Source: Gammaproteobacteria bacterium (lineage in GTDB: Bacteria > Pseudomonadota > Gammaproteobacteria > Enterobacterales > Neiellaceae). Taken from it: a DNA stretch of 64,000 nt. How positions within the stretch are numbered: the first letter of the stretch is position 1; every line of letters begins with the position of its first letter. The position numbers were made by a program, and so were the translations under genes. Shown one piece after another: positions 26,289-37,081 of the stretch. The DNA lies in the NCBI GenBank assembly GCA_017425245.1, contig JAFOOX010000063.1, positions 177,724 through 241,723 of the forward strand, read 5' to 3'. Under the pieces are notes generated by a model. The model saw only the letters and a list, made by a program, of their open reading frames with translations. It did no database searches and was not told the DNA's origin.

Positions 26289-28919
26289 TCACAGATGCTG
26301 TTCAATAAACACAGTGATCCCAGCCAACGCACTAGGCAGCGCAGCCAGATCCTGACCGCCAGCCTGAGCCAAATCCGGGCGCCCACCGCCCTTGCCACCA
26401 ACCTGCTTAGCCACATGCCCCACCAAATCACCGGCGGAAATACGACTGGTGAGATCTTTGGTTACACCTGCGATCAAACTGATCTTGTCATCTCTCACGG
26501 TCGCCAGAAAGACCACCCCAGAACCGATGCGGTTCTTAAGTTGGTCAACCATGTCACGCAGCCCCTTGGGATCGGCACCATCGAGCTGTTTGACCAACAC
26601 CTGAATCCCCTTGATCGGCGCCGCTTCGTTGATCCAGCCGGCCGACTCAAGCGCGATCAGTTTACTACGCAGCTGCTCGTTTTCGCGCTCCAGTGACTTT
26701 TGACGGTCAGCAATAGCACGCACCCGCTCAGCCAGCGAAAAACCATCGCCCTTGAGCAGTTCCGCTGCTGCATCGACCTGCTCGCCAATGGCATGCATCA
26801 GGTCGAGGGCACCCTGCCCGGTCACCGCTTCAATACGGCGAATACCGGCGGCGATACCCCCTTCGCTAACAATCTTGAAGAAGCCAATGTCACCAGTACG
26901 GCTGGCATGGGTACCACCGCACAGCTCTTTGGAGAACGAGCCCATCGACAGTACCCGCACCTCATCGTCGTAGCGTTCACCAAACAGGGCCATGGCGCCA
27001 GCTGCCCGGGCATCATCGACATTCATCAGGTCAGTCAGCACCTCATGGTTGGCACGAATCTGGGCATTGACGATCTGTTCCAGTTGACGCAACACCGGTG
27101 CCGGCACCGCTTCAAAATGGGAGAAGTCGAAACGCAGTCGTTCAGGGCCAACCTGCGACCCTTTCTGGGTGACATGGCTGCCCAGCACCTGACGCAGGGC
27201 CGCATGTAGCAAATGGGTCGCCGAGTGGTTAAGAGCGATCGCCTGCCGGCGACCGACATCGACTTCAGCGGTCAGACTTTCGCCGACGTGAATCTCACCA
27301 AAAGCGACATGGCCCTTATGAACAATGGCACTGCCTGACTTGAGAGTATCGCTGACCTGAAACTGGCCATCAGACATGCTGAGCACGCCGATGTCACCGA
27401 CTTGGCCACCGCTCTCGGCATAGAATGGCGTGTCATCAAGTACCACCAGCCCTTCGCTGCCAGCGCTGATTCGCTCAACCGGCAGGCCATCGATGGTGAA
27501 CAGGGCAACCACCTTGGCATTGCGACTTAGTTCCCAATAGCCGGTGAACTGGCTGCTGCACTCGACCTTGAGTTGGGTGTTGTAATCAACGCCGAAATTG
27601 CTCGCTTGTTTGGCGCGTTCACGCTGCTTGCCCATCTCGCTGTTAAAACCCGCCTCGTCAACTGACAGGCCACGCTCGCGGGCAATGTCCGCAGTCAAGT
27701 CCATCGGAAAACCGTAGGTATCATACAGGCGGAACACCAATTCACCGGGGATGACGGTACCGTCAATGCCCTTGAGCGCGTCATCAAGAATGGCCAGGCC
27801 GCGCTCGAGCGTGCGGGCGAACTGGTCCTCTTCCACCTGCAGCACCCGCTGGATCACCGGCAACTGAGTGTTGAGCTGGTCATAGGCACCACCCATTTCG
27901 TCGGCCAAGCTGGCGGCCAAACAATGGAAAAAGGGTTCTCTAGCGCCCAGTTTGTGTCCGTGGCGAATGGCACGGCGGATGATGCGACGCAGCACATAGC
28001 CACGGCCTTCATTACTGGGCATGGCGCCATCAGCAATCAGAAAACCGCAGGACCGGATATGGTCAGCAATCACCCGCAGCGACTGGTTTTCCAGATCACT
28101 CCGGCCCAGCAGACGGGCTGCATCACCAATCAGCCGCTGGAAGGTGTCGGTCTCGTAATTGGAGTGGACATGCTGCATCACCGCTGAAATACGCTCCAGC
28201 CCCATACCTGTGTCAACCGATGGCTTGGGCAGCGGTTCCATGGTGCCGTCTGCGTGACGGTTAAACTGCATGAACACTAGGTTCCAGATCTCGATATATC
28301 GATCACCATCTTCTTCTGGCGAACCGGGCGGGCCACCCCAGATATGGTCACCATGGTCATAGAAGATCTCGGTACAGGGACCACAAGGGCCGGTATCACC
28401 CATCGCCCAGAAGTTGTCAGAGGCGTAAGGCGCGCCCTTGTTATCGCCGATGCGCACCAGACGCTCGGCCGGGATACCGATCTCCTCATTCCAGATCGCA
28501 TAGGCTTCGTCATCGCTGGCGTAAACAGTCACCCACAGCCTCTCTTTAGGCAGGTTCAGCCACTGCTCCGAGGTGAGAAACTCCCAGGCAAAGCGGATGG
28601 CGTCGTGCTTGAAGTAGTCACCAAAACTGAAGTTGCCCAGCATCTCAAAGAAGGTGTGGTGGCGGGCGGTATAGCCGACATTTTCCAGATCGTTATGCTT
28701 GCCACCGGCACGCACACAGCACTGCGAGGAGGCGGCACGGCTGTAGGCGCGCTTTTCCTTGCCGAGGAACAGATCCTTAAACTGATTCATGCCGGCATTG
28801 GTGAACAGCAAGGTCGGATCGTTGTGAGGGATCAGCGGACTGCTGGCCACCGGCTGGTGGCCCTTGCTACGGAAATACTCGAGAAACGCTTCACGGATCT
28901 CGGCTGAACTCTTCGTCAT
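26289..28919 (-). CDS. alaS: Alanyl-tRNA synthetase
   Basis: AlaRS charges tRNA-Ala and clears Ser/Gly mischarging. The 876 residues equal the E. coli length. Visible parts are the class II catalytic core ([29 protein letters not shown], then GLERI), the editing domain with the HxxxH zinc motif [11 protein letters not shown] and the second site [13 protein letters not shown], and the C-terminal C-Ala domain with [12 protein letters not shown]. The longer frame to 28991 is ignored because ATG 28919 ([16 protein letters not shown]) matches the family start. Confidence 0.97.
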   Translation of the reverse strand: MTKSSAEIREAFLEYFRSKGHQPVASSPLIPHNDPTLLFTNAGMNQFKDLFLGKEKRAYSRAASSQCCVRAGGKHNDLENVGYTARHHTFFEMLGNFSFGDYFKHDAIRFAWEFLTSEQWLNLPKERLWVTVYASDDEAYAIWNEEIGIPAERLVRIGDNKGAPYASDNFWAMGDTGPCGPCTEIFYDHGDHIWGGPPGSPEEDGDRYIEIWNLVFMQFNRHADGTMEPLPKPSVDTGMGLERISAVMQHVHSNYETDTFQRLIGDAARLLGRSDLENQSLRVIADHIRSCGFLIADGAMPSNEGRGYVLRRIIRRAIRHGHKLGAREPFFHCLAASLADEMGGAYDQLNTQLPVIQRVLQVEEDQFARTLERGLAILDDALKGIDGTVIPGELVFRLYDTYGFPMDLTADIARERGLSVDEAGFNSEMGKQRERAKQASNFGVDYNTQLKVECSSQFTGYWELSRNAKVVALFTIDGLPVERISAGSEGLVVLDDTPFYAESGGQVGDIGVLSMSDGQFQVSDTLKSGSAIVHKGHVAFGEIHVGESLTAEVDVGRRQAIALNHSATHLLHAALRQVLGSHVTQKGSQVGPERLRFDFSHFEAVPAPVLRQLEQIVNAQIRANHEVLTDLMNVDDARAAGAMALFGERYDDEVRVLSMGSFSKELCGGTHASRTGDIGFFKIVSEGGIAAGIRRIEAVTGQGALDLMHAIGEQVDAAAELLKGDGFSLAERVRAIADRQKSLERENEQLRSKLIALESAGWINEAAPIKGIQVLVKQLDGADPKGLRDMVDQLKNRIGSGVVFLATVRDDKISLIAGVTKDLTSRISAGDLVGHVAKQVGGKGGGRPDLAQAGGQDLAALPSALAGITVFIEQHL

Positions 28920-29002
28920 GGGTGAAGTTCCTGACTGCCTGCGCGCTAACCCGGCAAACGGCCACAACCAAGCGGGCCCCTCCGGGGTCAAAAGAGGCGG
29001 CC

Positions 29003-29031
29003 ATTATATGCAGGGATGGCCCACAACAACA
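29003..29031 (-). promoter_or_regulatory. Probable promoter of alaS
   Basis: On the minus strand a perfect -10 hexamer TATAAT lies at 29008-29003, 84 bases before the alaS start. The -35 region (TTGTTG or TGTTGT about 15-17 bases upstream) is weak. Confidence 0.45.
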
Positions 29032-29094
29032 CTGTTTCAACGGCATGACGACCGCGCCACTGGCGGTACTGTTCACAAGACAGGTAAGGGTCAG

Positions 29095-29499
29095 TCAGAG
29101 GTCAAGGAGCTGACGAATCTGATCGTTATCGAAACCGCGCTGCTGCAGGGCACGCGCCTGCTTGTAGCGCTCCTTGCCCGCAGCAGCCCCGCCCTGAAAA
29201 CGGCGGGCAAACAGCTGGTTCAGGGCTTGCTGCCAGTCCAGCTCGTCATCCTCGAGCAGCGCGTCGATCAACGCCGCTGCCACCCCGCGCTGACGCAGCT
29301 CGGCGGCGATACGCAACGGCCCATAGCCCTGCAGGTAACGGCTACGGACAAACTGGCCAGCAAAGCGCGCATCATCCTGCCAGCCGCGTTGCTGGCATTC
29401 TGTTAATGCCTGTTCAATAGCGGATTGCTCATGACCACGCTGACGCAGGCGCTGCTGCAACTCAACCAGGCTGTAGTCCCGTCGGGCCAGCAGCCGCAC
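29095..29499 (-). CDS. recX: Regulatory protein RecX
   Basis: RecX binds RecA filaments and limits their growth. The 134 residues from GTG 29499 contain the three-helix repeats of the family (RRDYSLVELQQRLRQRG, GWQDDARFAGQFVRSR, GYGPLRIAAELRQRGV, and a C-terminal repeat). The true start may be further upstream: CTG 29529, which overlaps the recA stop codon and has GGAG seven bases before it, would add a family-like N-terminus ([10 protein letters not shown]). The gene follows recA directly and is probably co-transcribed and SOS-induced. Confidence 0.92.
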   Translation of the reverse strand: MRLLARRDYSLVELQQRLRQRGHEQSAIEQALTECQQRGWQDDARFAGQFVRSRYLQGYGPLRIAAELRQRGVAAALIDALLEDDELDWQQALNQLFARRFQGGAAAGKERYKQARALQQRGFDNDQIRQLLDL

Positions 29500-29525
29500 T
29501 GCGGCTGCCAGCGCGTCGCTGTCAC

Positions 29526-30578
29526 TCAGAACTCATCTCCAGCCAGGGCTTCAGCCACCAGCTCAGGGGCATCGCCTTTCTTCGGCTGCAACAGTAGGGT
29601 GGCGCGCAGCTTCTGCTCCACTTCAGCCGCCACCACAGGGTTTTCGTTCAGATACTTCATGACGTTGGCCTTGCCCTGACCGATTTTGTCACCCTTATAG
29701 GCATACCAAGCTCCCGATTTGTCGATAAGACCCTGGCTGACCCCAAGGTCAACCAACTCACCAACTTTAGAGATACCCGCGCCATACATGATCTGAAACT
29801 CGGCCTGCTTGAAGGGTGGAGCCACCTTGTTCTTGACCACTTTGACCCGAGTTTCGCTGCCGACCACCTCTTCGCCATCTTTGACTGCGCCGGTACGGCG
29901 AATGTCGAGGCGGACAGAAGCATAGAACTTGAGGGCGTTACCACCGGTAGTGGTTTCCGGGTTACCAAACATCACCCCGATCTTCATACGGATCTGGTTG
30001 ATGAAGATGCACAAGGTATTGGAGCGCTTGAGGTTACCGGTCAGCTTGCGCAGCGCCTGGCTCATCAACCGGGCTTGCAGGCCGACGTGAGAATCCCCCA
30101 TCTCCCCCTCGATCTCAGCCTTGGGCGTCAACGCCGCCACCGAGTCGATGATGATCACATCCACTGCGGCCGAGCGCACCAGCATGTCGCAGATCTCAAG
30201 TGCCTGTTCACCAGTATCGGGCTGCGACACCAGCAGATCGTCCACCTTAACGCCCAGCTTGGCCGCATAGGATGGGTCGAGAGCATGTTCAGCATCGATA
30301 AAGGCGCAGGTCTTACCCTTGCGCTGGGCTTCGGCGATCACCGACAGGGTCAGGGTGGTTTTGCCGGAGGACTCTGGTCCGTAGATCTCAACGATACGGC
30401 CCATGGGCAGGCCGCCAATTCCCAAGGCGATATCCAGCCCCAGTGAACCGGTCGATACCGCCTCGACATCCAGTGCCTGGGTATCACCCAGACGCATGAT
30501 GGAACCCTTGCCGAACTGGCGCTCAATCTGGCTAACGGCAGCGCCCAACGCTTTCTTGCGGTTATCTTCCACGTTCAT
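29526..30578 (-). CDS. recA: Recombinase RecA
   Basis: RecA forms filaments on single-stranded DNA, carries out strand exchange, and triggers LexA cleavage. The 350-residue product has the Walker A motif GPESSGKTT (67-75), the Walker B region [10 protein letters not shown], loop 2 near [16 protein letters not shown] and an acidic C-terminus (AEALAGDEF). The promoter has a LexA box set between -35 and -10, so SOS control is evident. recX follows immediately. Confidence 0.98.
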   Translation of the reverse strand: MNVEDNRKKALGAAVSQIERQFGKGSIMRLGDTQALDVEAVSTGSLGLDIALGIGGLPMGRIVEIYGPESSGKTTLTLSVIAEAQRKGKTCAFIDAEHALDPSYAAKLGVKVDDLLVSQPDTGEQALEICDMLVRSAAVDVIIIDSVAALTPKAEIEGEMGDSHVGLQARLMSQALRKLTGNLKRSNTLCIFINQIRMKIGVMFGNPETTTGGNALKFYASVRLDIRRTGAVKDGEEVVGSETRVKVVKNKVAPPFKQAEFQIMYGAGISKVGELVDLGVSQGLIDKSGAWYAYKGDKIGQGKANVMKYLNENPVVAAEVEQKLRATLLLQPKKGDAPELVAEALAGDEF

Positions 30579-30612
30579 TCTCCCCGACCGGACTGGTCAC
30601 TGTGTTGGGGAG

Positions 30613-30640
30613 ATTATACTGTACGCTCATACAGTATCAA
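30613..30640 (-). promoter_or_regulatory. recA promoter with LexA (SOS) box
   Basis: On the minus strand the order is TTGATA (30640-30635), CTGTATGAGCGTACAG (30634-30619) and TATAAT (30618-30613). The LexA box CTGT-N8-ACAG exactly fills the 16-base spacer between near-consensus -35 and -10 hexamers. The box overlaps the stop codon of pncC (30629-30627). Confidence 0.95.
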
Positions 30641-31148
30641 GCTGGCCAGCCTCACAGATTTCGATCAACCGCAGCAGGGCATGACGAATCGCCTGCTCAC
30701 GTACTTGCTCACGACTCCCAGCAAATATCCGCTGCTCGGCGTGACACTGATCATCCAGGGCAAAACCGAACCAGACCAGCCCCAAGGGTTTGTCAGCACT
30801 GCCGCCCCCCGGCCCGGCAATGCCGCTGGTCGCAACGGCCAAACGGGCACCACTGCTGCGTCTCACCCCATTGGCCATGGCTACCACCACCGGCGCACTG
30901 ACGGCACCGTGCTCTGTCAGCAGGGCGGTTGGCACCCCCAGCAACTGCTGTTTGACGCTGTTGGCATAGGCCACCACCCCTTGGTCAAACCAGCCGGAAC
31001 TGCCGGCAACAGCCGTGATGGAATAGGCCAGCCCCCCGCCAGTGCAGGATTCGGCCGTAGCCACCCGCCACTGGCGCGCCAGTAGCCGCTGCCCCAACTC
31101 GAGTGCCAGCAGCTCAGGGCTGGCATGTTGCCATAGACCGATCATCAT
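30627..31148 (-). CDS. pncC: Nicotinamide-nucleotide amidohydrolase (CinA C-terminal type)
   Basis: PncC deamidates nicotinamide mononucleotide to nicotinate mononucleotide, recycling NAD breakdown products. The 173-residue product has TAESCTGGGLAYSITAVAGSS (first part of the active site with the catalytic Ser), GVVAYANSVKQQLLGV and TSGIAGPGGGSADKPLG, typical of CinA-C. A much longer frame runs back to 32285 but is antisense to mutS; ATG 31148 (or 31145), with GAGGAGG upstream, is the real start. As in E. coli it lies just upstream of recA. Confidence 0.94.
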   Translation of the reverse strand: MMIGLWQHASPELLALELGQRLLARQWRVATAESCTGGGLAYSITAVAGSSGWFDQGVVAYANSVKQQLLGVPTALLTEHGAVSAPVVVAMANGVRRSSGARLAVATSGIAGPGGGSADKPLGLVWFGFALDDQCHAEQRIFAGSREQVREQAIRHALLRLIEICEAGQLDTV

Positions 31149-31313
31149 CCCCTCCTCGGGCCTCGCCCGCGAATGATGAGGCCAGCTTAACAACGAGTGC
31201 AGGCAGCCACCACCGCCGCTGCGTCTTAGGTCTCCAGCCATGCTAATCTGCGCCGCTATCGATGACAGAAGCGGGCGGCCAGCGGCTGCCCCAGCGCCGG
31301 AACTCGCCCTTTG

Positions 31314-33887
31314 ATGGAACAGGACAACCTCAGCCAGCACACGCCGATGATGCAGCAGTACTTGCGGATCAAGGCCCAGCACCCCGATTGCCTGCTGTTT
31401 TACCGCATGGGCGACTTCTATGAGCTGTTCTACGACGACGCCGCACGCGCTGCCGAACTGCTCGATATCACCCTGACCCGGCGTGGTCAGTCGGGGGGCA
31501 ATGCCATCCCCATGGCTGGCGTCCCTTATCATGCGGTCGAGGGGTATCTGGCGCGGCTGGTGCAGTTGGGTGAGCCGGTGGCCATCTGCGAACAGATCGG
31601 CGATCCGGCCACCAGCAAGGGGCCGGTGGAGCGGCGGGTGACCCGTATTGTCACCCCCGGCACCCTGACCGACGAAGCGCTGCTCGATGAGCGCCGCGAT
31701 AACCTGCTGATGGCGATCTGCGGTCGCAACGAGGTGACCGGCATCGCCACCCTGGATCTGGCCAGTGGCCGCTTTCAGCTGCAGGAGCTGACCACCTTTG
31801 AGGCGGTGAAGGCCGAACTGCAGCGACTGAACCCGGCCGAAGTGCTCTACTCCGAGGAGTGGGCCAACGGCGCGCTGGTCGCCAACCGCCGTGGTAGCCG
31901 ACGGCGGCCCGCCTGGGAGTTCGAGCTGGATACTGCCCTGCGCCTGCTTAATCAGCAGTTTGGTACCCGCGATCTGTCTGGTTTTGGCCTCGGTGACTGC
32001 CCCCTTGGCCTGGCAGCGGCCGGCTGCGTGCTGGCTTATGTGCGCGACACCCAGCGTACCGCCCTGCCCCATATTCGTGCCATCCGCCGCGAGCAGGCCG
32101 ATGATGCGGTGCAGCTGGATGCGGCCACCCGCCGCAATCTGGAGCTGACCCAGACCCTGGCGGGCGGCAGCGACCACACCCTGGCCGCCGTGATCGACGA
32201 CACCGCCACCGCCATGGGCAGCCGCCTGCTCAAGCGCTGGCTGCACCGACCGCTGCGCGACCGCCACGAACTGCTGGCCCGTCAACAGGCGATCGGCTGC
32301 CTGCTGGCGGCTGATGGCGCCGAGCCCGCCAAACCGCTACTGGCGGCCATCGGTGATATCGAACGCATCTGCGCCCGCCTGGCCTTGCGCTCGGCACGGC
32401 CGCGCGACTTCACCCGTCTGCGTCAGTCGCTGCAGGCACTGCCGGCGCTGGCCGACCATCTGCAACCGCTGACGGCCACCCGCCTGCAACAGCTGGCGCC
32501 ACTGTGCGCACCCCAGCCCGAGCTGTGCACCCTGCTCGAACAGGCGATCATCGATCAGCCACCGGCAGTGATCCGTGATGGCGGGGTGATCCGCGAGGGT
32601 TACAACAGCGAGCTGGATCGGCTGCGTCAGTTAGGCGGCGATGCCGAAGCCTATCTGGCCGAGATCGAGGTACGCGAGAAGGCGCGCACTAATATCCCCA
32701 CCCTCAAGGTCGGCTTTAACCGGGTGCATGGCTTCTTTATCGAAGTCAGCCGTAGCTATGCCCAAGTGGTGCCACTGGATTACCAGCGCCGCCAGACCCT
32801 GAAAAACGCCGAGCGCTACATCATCCCCGAACTCAAAAAGTACGAGGAAGAGGTGCTGACCGCCCAGGCCCGGGCGCTGGCGCTGGAAAAGCGGCTCTAC
32901 GACGAGCTCTTTGACCTGCTGCTGCCACAGCTGGCCACCCTGCAGGCGCTGGCCGCCGCCATTGCCGAACTGGATCTGTTAGCGGCTTTAGCGCGCATCG
33001 CCGACCGCCACCGCTATGTGGCGCCAACGCTCAGCGAGCTGCCCGGCATCCAGATTGAAGGCGGCCGCCATCCAGTGGTGGAACGGGTGATGAGCGAGCC
33101 CTTTATCGCCAACCCCATCACCCTCAATGATCAACGCCGCATGCTGGTGATAACCGGCCCCAACATGGGTGGCAAATCGACCTACATGCGCCAGGTGGCG
33201 CTGATCGTACTGCTCGCCCATATCGGCAGCTATGTGCCGGCCGACAGCGCCATCATTGGGGCTGTCGATCGCATCTTTACCCGCATCGGCGCCAGCGATG
33301 ATCTGGCCTCGGGGCGCTCCACCTTTATGGTCGAGATGAGCGAAGCGGCCAACATCCTGCACAACGCCAGCCGTGATTCGCTGGTACTGCTCGATGAGAT
33401 TGGTCGCGGCACCAGCACCTACGACGGGCTGGCGCTGGCCTGGGCCTGCGCCGAGCATCTGGCCCTAATCAGCGGCGCCTTCACCCTGTTTGCCACCCAC
33501 TATTTCGAGCTGACCGAACTGCCAGAGCGCTTTGCCGGGGTGGCCAATGTCCACCTCGATGCGCTGGAGCATGGCGATCAGATCACCTTCCTTCACGCGG
33601 TGCAGGAAGGACCAGCCAACCGTAGTTTCGCCATCGCCGTAGCGCAACTGGCGGGGGTACCCAAATCCGTACTGGAGCGGGCCCGTCACAAACTGCAGGA
33701 GTTGGAGCAGCGCCATCTGGTCGCTGGCGAGCCCCAACGCCGCCCGGTGTCGCCTGCGGCACCAGCCCCAAGGCCCATTATTGATCCACTGCGCCAACAG
33801 CTGGCGACCCTGGATGTCGACAGCCTGAGTGCCCGTCAGGCGCTGGATCTGCTCTACCAGTTGGTTGCCAACGCCAAAGGCAGCTAA
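31314..33887 (+). CDS. mutS: DNA mismatch repair protein MutS
   Basis: MutS recognises mismatches and small loops and recruits MutL. The 857-residue product is close to E. coli MutS (853). The mismatch-binding Phe-x-Glu motif is Phe35/Glu37 in GDFYELF; Walker [10 protein letters not shown] is near 617 and [12 protein letters not shown] marks the ATPase signature. The region usually reading SYGLAVA reads SFAIAVA here. ATG 31314 is preceded by no clear Shine-Dalgarno. The gene is convergent with rpoS and shares its terminator region, a neighbourhood known to vary between gammaproteobacteria. Confidence 0.97.
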   Translation: MEQDNLSQHTPMMQQYLRIKAQHPDCLLFYRMGDFYELFYDDAARAAELLDITLTRRGQSGGNAIPMAGVPYHAVEGYLARLVQLGEPVAICEQIGDPATSKGPVERRVTRIVTPGTLTDEALLDERRDNLLMAICGRNEVTGIATLDLASGRFQLQELTTFEAVKAELQRLNPAEVLYSEEWANGALVANRRGSRRRPAWEFELDTALRLLNQQFGTRDLSGFGLGDCPLGLAAAGCVLAYVRDTQRTALPHIRAIRREQADDAVQLDAATRRNLELTQTLAGGSDHTLAAVIDDTATAMGSRLLKRWLHRPLRDRHELLARQQAIGCLLAADGAEPAKPLLAAIGDIERICARLALRSARPRDFTRLRQSLQALPALADHLQPLTATRLQQLAPLCAPQPELCTLLEQAIIDQPPAVIRDGGVIREGYNSELDRLRQLGGDAEAYLAEIEVREKARTNIPTLKVGFNRVHGFFIEVSRSYAQVVPLDYQRRQTLKNAERYIIPELKKYEEEVLTAQARALALEKRLYDELFDLLLPQLATLQALAAAIAELDLLAALARIADRHRYVAPTLSELPGIQIEGGRHPVVERVMSEPFIANPITLNDQRRMLVITGPNMGGKSTYMRQVALIVLLAHIGSYVPADSAIIGAVDRIFTRIGASDDLASGRSTFMVEMSEAANILHNASRDSLVLLDEIGRGTSTYDGLALAWACAEHLALISGAFTLFATHYFELTELPERFAGVANVHLDALEHGDQITFLHAVQEGPANRSFAIAVAQLAGVPKSVLERARHKLQELEQRHLVAGEPQRRPVSPAAPAPRPIIDPLRQQLATLDVDSLSARQALDLLYQLVANAKGS

Positions 33888-33907
33888 ACGCGCCTACCGA
33901 TAAAAAG

Positions 33908-33934
33908 CAGAGCCCGGCAACTAGCCGGGCTCTG
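33908..33934. terminator. Bidirectional terminator between mutS and rpoS
   Basis: CAGAGCCCGGC (33908-33918) pairs with GCCGGGCTCTG (33924-33934) over 11 bp with a 5-nt loop. On the plus strand it is followed by TTGTTC, on the minus strand by CTTTTTATC, so it probably serves both convergent genes. Confidence 0.85.
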
Positions 33935-33960
33935 TTGTTCGTCAGGACTGCGAATAGCTT

Positions 33961-34950
33961 TCAGGTGCGGAACAGGGTATCCACCGATAACCCCTGACTG
34001 CCGAGCATGTCGCGCAGGCGGCGCAAGGCTTCGACCTGAATCTGCCTTACCCGCTCACGAGTCAGGCCTATTTCGCGGCCCACATCCTCAAGGGTGGAGG
34101 GCTCATAACCAAGCAGGCCAAAACGGCGGGCCAGCACTTCACGATGTTTAGGCGTCAGCTCTCCCAGCCACTGAACGATGCTCTCCTGAATGTCGGCATC
34201 CTGCAGCCGACGCTCAGGACCACCATCATTTTCATCGGCGATCACATCCAGCAGCGCCTTGTCGGAATCGCCGCCAATCGGGGTATCCACCGAACTGATG
34301 CGCTCATTCAAGCGCAGCATGCGAGTGACATCCTCCACTGGCCGATCCAGCGCGCGGGCAATCTCCTCGGCAGTCGGCTCATGATCCAGCTTGTGGGCCA
34401 GTTCACGGGCAGTCCGCAGGTAGACATTAAGCTCTTTGACCACATGGATCGGCAGGCGAATGGTACGGGTCTGATTCATAATCGCCCGCTCGATGGTCTG
34501 GCGAATCCACCAAGTCGCATAGGTTGAAAAACGAAAACCACGTTCCGGATCAAACTTCTCCACCGCCCGAATCAAACCGAGGTTGCCCTCTTCAATCAGA
34601 TCAAGCAGGGCCAGCCCACGGTTGTGGTAACGACGGGCAATCTTGACCACCAATCGCAGATTGCTTTCGATCATCCGTTTGCGGCTAGCGGCATCGCCGC
34701 GCTGGGCGCGACGGGCAAAATAGACCTCTTCCTCTGCGGTTAGCAGCGGCGAGAAGCCGATTTCGCTCAGGTACATCTGCGTCGCATCGAGGTTACGCTG
34801 CAGATCTTCGTGGGTGATGTGGTCTGCAAGGAGTGGTTCGTCGACTCCTTCGACCTCCAGCGCTTCAGCGCTTTCTTCTTCCAGTTCCACCATCTCGTCT
34901 TCGACGATATCGGCGACCAGCTCATCTTGTTCGGTATTGACACGGCTCAT
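33961..34950 (-). CDS. rpoS: RNA polymerase sigma factor RpoS
   Basis: RpoS directs transcription in stationary phase and general stress. The 329 residues match E. coli (330). Region 1.2 begins with a [16 protein letters not shown] segment; region 2 has [22 protein letters not shown] and [16 protein letters not shown]; region 4 ends with [21 protein letters not shown]. It follows nlpD by 60 bases; in E. coli the main rpoS promoter lies inside nlpD, and the same is likely here but not shown. Confidence 0.97.
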   Translation of the reverse strand: MSRVNTEQDELVADIVEDEMVELEEESAEALEVEGVDEPLLADHITHEDLQRNLDATQMYLSEIGFSPLLTAEEEVYFARRAQRGDAASRKRMIESNLRLVVKIARRYHNRGLALLDLIEEGNLGLIRAVEKFDPERGFRFSTYATWWIRQTIERAIMNQTRTIRLPIHVVKELNVYLRTARELAHKLDHEPTAEEIARALDRPVEDVTRMLRLNERISSVDTPIGGDSDKALLDVIADENDGGPERRLQDADIQESIVQWLGELTPKHREVLARRFGLLGYEPSTLEDVGREIGLTRERVRQIQVEALRRLRDMLGSQGLSVDTLFRT

Positions 34951-35010
34951 CGTTGTCCCCCAACCCCATCCCCGGGACTGCGGTCTCTGGCCACCGACAG
35001 CACCGAAGGT

Positions 35011-35841
35011 TCAGCGGCGGGGCAGATACTGCAGCGGATTGACCGATTGGCCGCGCATTCTGATTTCGAAATGCAGCTTCACGGATGTCGTGCCGCTGTC
35101 CCCCATTTCGGCAATCTGCTGGCCGGCTTTAACCCAGCTCTGCTCCTGCACCAACAAACGGCGGTTGTGGGCGTATGCGCTCAGAAAGTCGTCGTTGTGC
35201 TTGACGATGAGCAGGTTGCCGTAACCCCTAAGAGCATTGCCGGCGTACACCACCTTGCCATCGGCGGCGGCATACACCGGGTCACCGGCTCTGCCACCTA
35301 TATCAAGCCCTTTGTTCCCATGCTCAGCAGCAGAGAACCCAGCGACAATCGGACCACGTGACGGCCACACCCAACTGACTTTGGCAGGTAGAGACTTGGA
35401 GTCGGAACTGCGCGAGCCCTTCGGTGTCTGGCCAGAGTAGTCCCGCCCCTTGGGCCGATCAACAGCTGCAACTGCCTGCTTTGTCGGAGCTTTGCGGTCG
35501 CTCGCAGTTTTACTGACGGTCGCTGCCTGGGTCACAGAATTACGACCTGGCAAGCGGACCTGTTGGCCGACATAGATGGTATAGGGGGCTTTGATGCCAT
35601 TTAAACGAGCCAATTCACGATAATCAGTGCCGTTGGCATAGGCGATTGAATAAAGAGTATCGCCACGCTTTACTACATAGTGACTGCCGCTTCCCGTCTT
35701 CTTGCTGGCGCTCGCTCCACCCTTTGCGCCACTGAGATCCCTGACCGGAGCCGCGTTACGGCCACCTGCGCAGCCGCCCAGCACCAGCAGCGTGCATAAC
35801 AGCAGGCTGATGAGTACTTGGGTGGAGCCGCGACAGACCAC
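35011..35841 (-). CDS. nlpD: Lipoprotein NlpD (LysM and degenerate M23 domain)
   Basis: NlpD is an outer-membrane lipoprotein that activates the amidase AmiC during cell separation. The 276 residues include a lipoprotein signal (LLVLGGC, Cys24), a LysM domain (YVVKRGDTLYSIAYANGTDY, then NGIKAPYTIYVGQQVRLP) and a C-terminal LytM/M23 domain. Metal ligands are incomplete: the HxxxD site reads NKGLD and the HxH motif reads KLHFE, as in non-catalytic activators. Start GTG 35841. It lies upstream of rpoS and 14 bases after the yqaA-like gene. Confidence 0.93.
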   Translation of the reverse strand: MVCRGSTQVLISLLLCTLLVLGGCAGGRNAAPVRDLSGAKGGASASKKTGSGSHYVVKRGDTLYSIAYANGTDYRELARLNGIKAPYTIYVGQQVRLPGRNSVTQAATVSKTASDRKAPTKQAVAAVDRPKGRDYSGQTPKGSRSSDSKSLPAKVSWVWPSRGPIVAGFSAAEHGNKGLDIGGRAGDPVYAAADGKVVYAGNALRGYGNLLIVKHNDDFLSAYAHNRRLLVQEQSWVKAGQQIAEMGDSGTTSVKLHFEIRMRGQSVNPLQYLPRR

Positions 35842-35855
35842 GTTTCAGCCTACCG

Positions 35856-36437
35856 TTAGTGACGGAGGAGCAAATAAGCGACAACGGCAGCGATGACCAC
35901 CCCCCACCCCAGCCACTCGACATAATGGCGCAGCTTGGCCTCCATGGGCGCACCGCCCCACTTCATCAACCCTGCGACCAGAAAGAAGCGAGCACTTCGG
36001 GAAATAATCGAGGCCAGCATGAACGGCAGCAACGCCATGTGCATCATGCCGCCGGTGACCGTAAACAGCTTGTAGGGGATAGGCGAAAAGCCCGCCAGGA
36101 ACACGATCCAAAAGTCGTACTGCTCAAACCAGAGTTTGATAGTGGCAAACTTCTGCTCATAGCCGAAATGCTCGATCATCGGCACAACGGCAACATCGAA
36201 CAGCCAGTAACCCAACAGATACCCGGCAAGACCACCAAAGGTAGAAGCAACCGATGTCCACAGCGCGTACTGCCAAGCTTTCTCTGGCTTGGCCAGCGCC
36301 ATCGGGGCCAGCATCACATCGGGCGGAATGGGAAAGATCACCGATTCGGCAAAGCTCATGGTATAGAGATAGGCAGGCGCATGAGGGTGACGTACCTTGG
36401 TCATCACCCAGTCGTACAGCGGTCCAAAGAGTTTCAT
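35856..36437 (-). CDS. DedA/VTT-family inner-membrane protein, YqaA type
   Basis: A 193-residue polytopic membrane protein of the SNARE-associated/VTT (DedA-like) family. It starts [20 protein letters not shown] and has FAESVIFPIPPDVMLAPMAL and GFSPIPYKLFTVTGGMMHM, typical of the YqaA subgroup. DedA relatives affect membrane lipid transport; the role of this one is not known. ATG 36437 overlaps the pcm stop codon (TGATG). The position between pcm and nlpD is seen in Vibrio and Aeromonas relatives. Confidence 0.9.
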   Translation of the reverse strand: MKLFGPLYDWVMTKVRHPHAPAYLYTMSFAESVIFPIPPDVMLAPMALAKPEKAWQYALWTSVASTFGGLAGYLLGYWLFDVAVVPMIEHFGYEQKFATIKLWFEQYDFWIVFLAGFSPIPYKLFTVTGGMMHMALLPFMLASIISRSARFFLVAGLMKWGGAPMEAKLRHYVEWLGWGVVIAAVVAYLLLRH

Positions 36438-37081
36438 CAACGATCATCCTTAACAAGAGGTACGAAACGAACGGGTTCAAGACTCTGCTGCTGCCAGCTG
36501 TCACCTTCGCGACACCAGCGCTGCAACTGCTGCTGCTGGGCCCCCACCGGAATCACCAGCACCCCACCTTCAGCCAACTGCTCACGCAGGGCCTGCGGCA
36601 CCTCATCGGGTGCAGCGGTGACAATAATGGCATCAAAGGGGGCTTTGGACGACCATCCCTGCCAGCCATCACCGGTGCGATAGCTAATATTGTGCAGATC
36701 CAGCGCCCGTAGCCGGCGTTTGGCGTGGTACTGCAAGCCGGCAATGCGCTCGACGGTAAACACCTCACCGGCCAGCTGAGCCAGCACGGCTGTCTGATAA
36801 CCAGAGCCAGTGCCGATCTCCAGCACCCGCCTGAGCGGCGGGCCACCGAGCAACAACTCGGTCATACGGGCGACAATGTAGGGCTGAGAGATGGTTTGGC
36901 CATCGCCAATGGGTAGCGCCGAGTTTTCATAGGCGCGCAGTGCCAGCGCTTCATCGACAAACAGATGGCGCGGTACCCGGCCCAGCACCTGCAGCACCCG
37001 CTCATCGCCAATGCCCTCCTGACGCAGCTGCTGCAACAGCCGCTCCAATCCGGCGGTCTGGTTACGCCTGGCTGAGACCAC
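36437..37081 (-). CDS. pcm: Protein-L-isoaspartate O-methyltransferase
   Basis: Pcm methylates isoaspartyl residues in aged proteins so that they can revert to aspartate. The 214-residue product (E. coli 208) has the SAM-binding motif [15 protein letters not shown] (about 87-101), the family motif [12 protein letters not shown] before it, and [12 protein letters not shown] later. Start GTG 37081, overlapping the surE 3' end by 20 bases. Confidence 0.96.
   Translation of the reverse strand: MVSARRNQTAGLERLLQQLRQEGIGDERVLQVLGRVPRHLFVDEALALRAYENSALPIGDGQTISQPYIVARMTELLLGGPPLRRVLEIGTGSGYQTAVLAQLAGEVFTVERIAGLQYHAKRRLRALDLHNISYRTGDGWQGWSSKAPFDAIIVTAAPDEVPQALREQLAEGGVLVIPVGAQQQQLQRWCREGDSWQQQSLEPVRFVPLVKDDR

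Noticed and set aside
31149..32285. Long N-terminal extension of the pncC frame antisense to mutS
   Set aside because: PncC homology begins at 31148 with a strong Shine-Dalgarno; the rest is the complement of mutS coding sequence.
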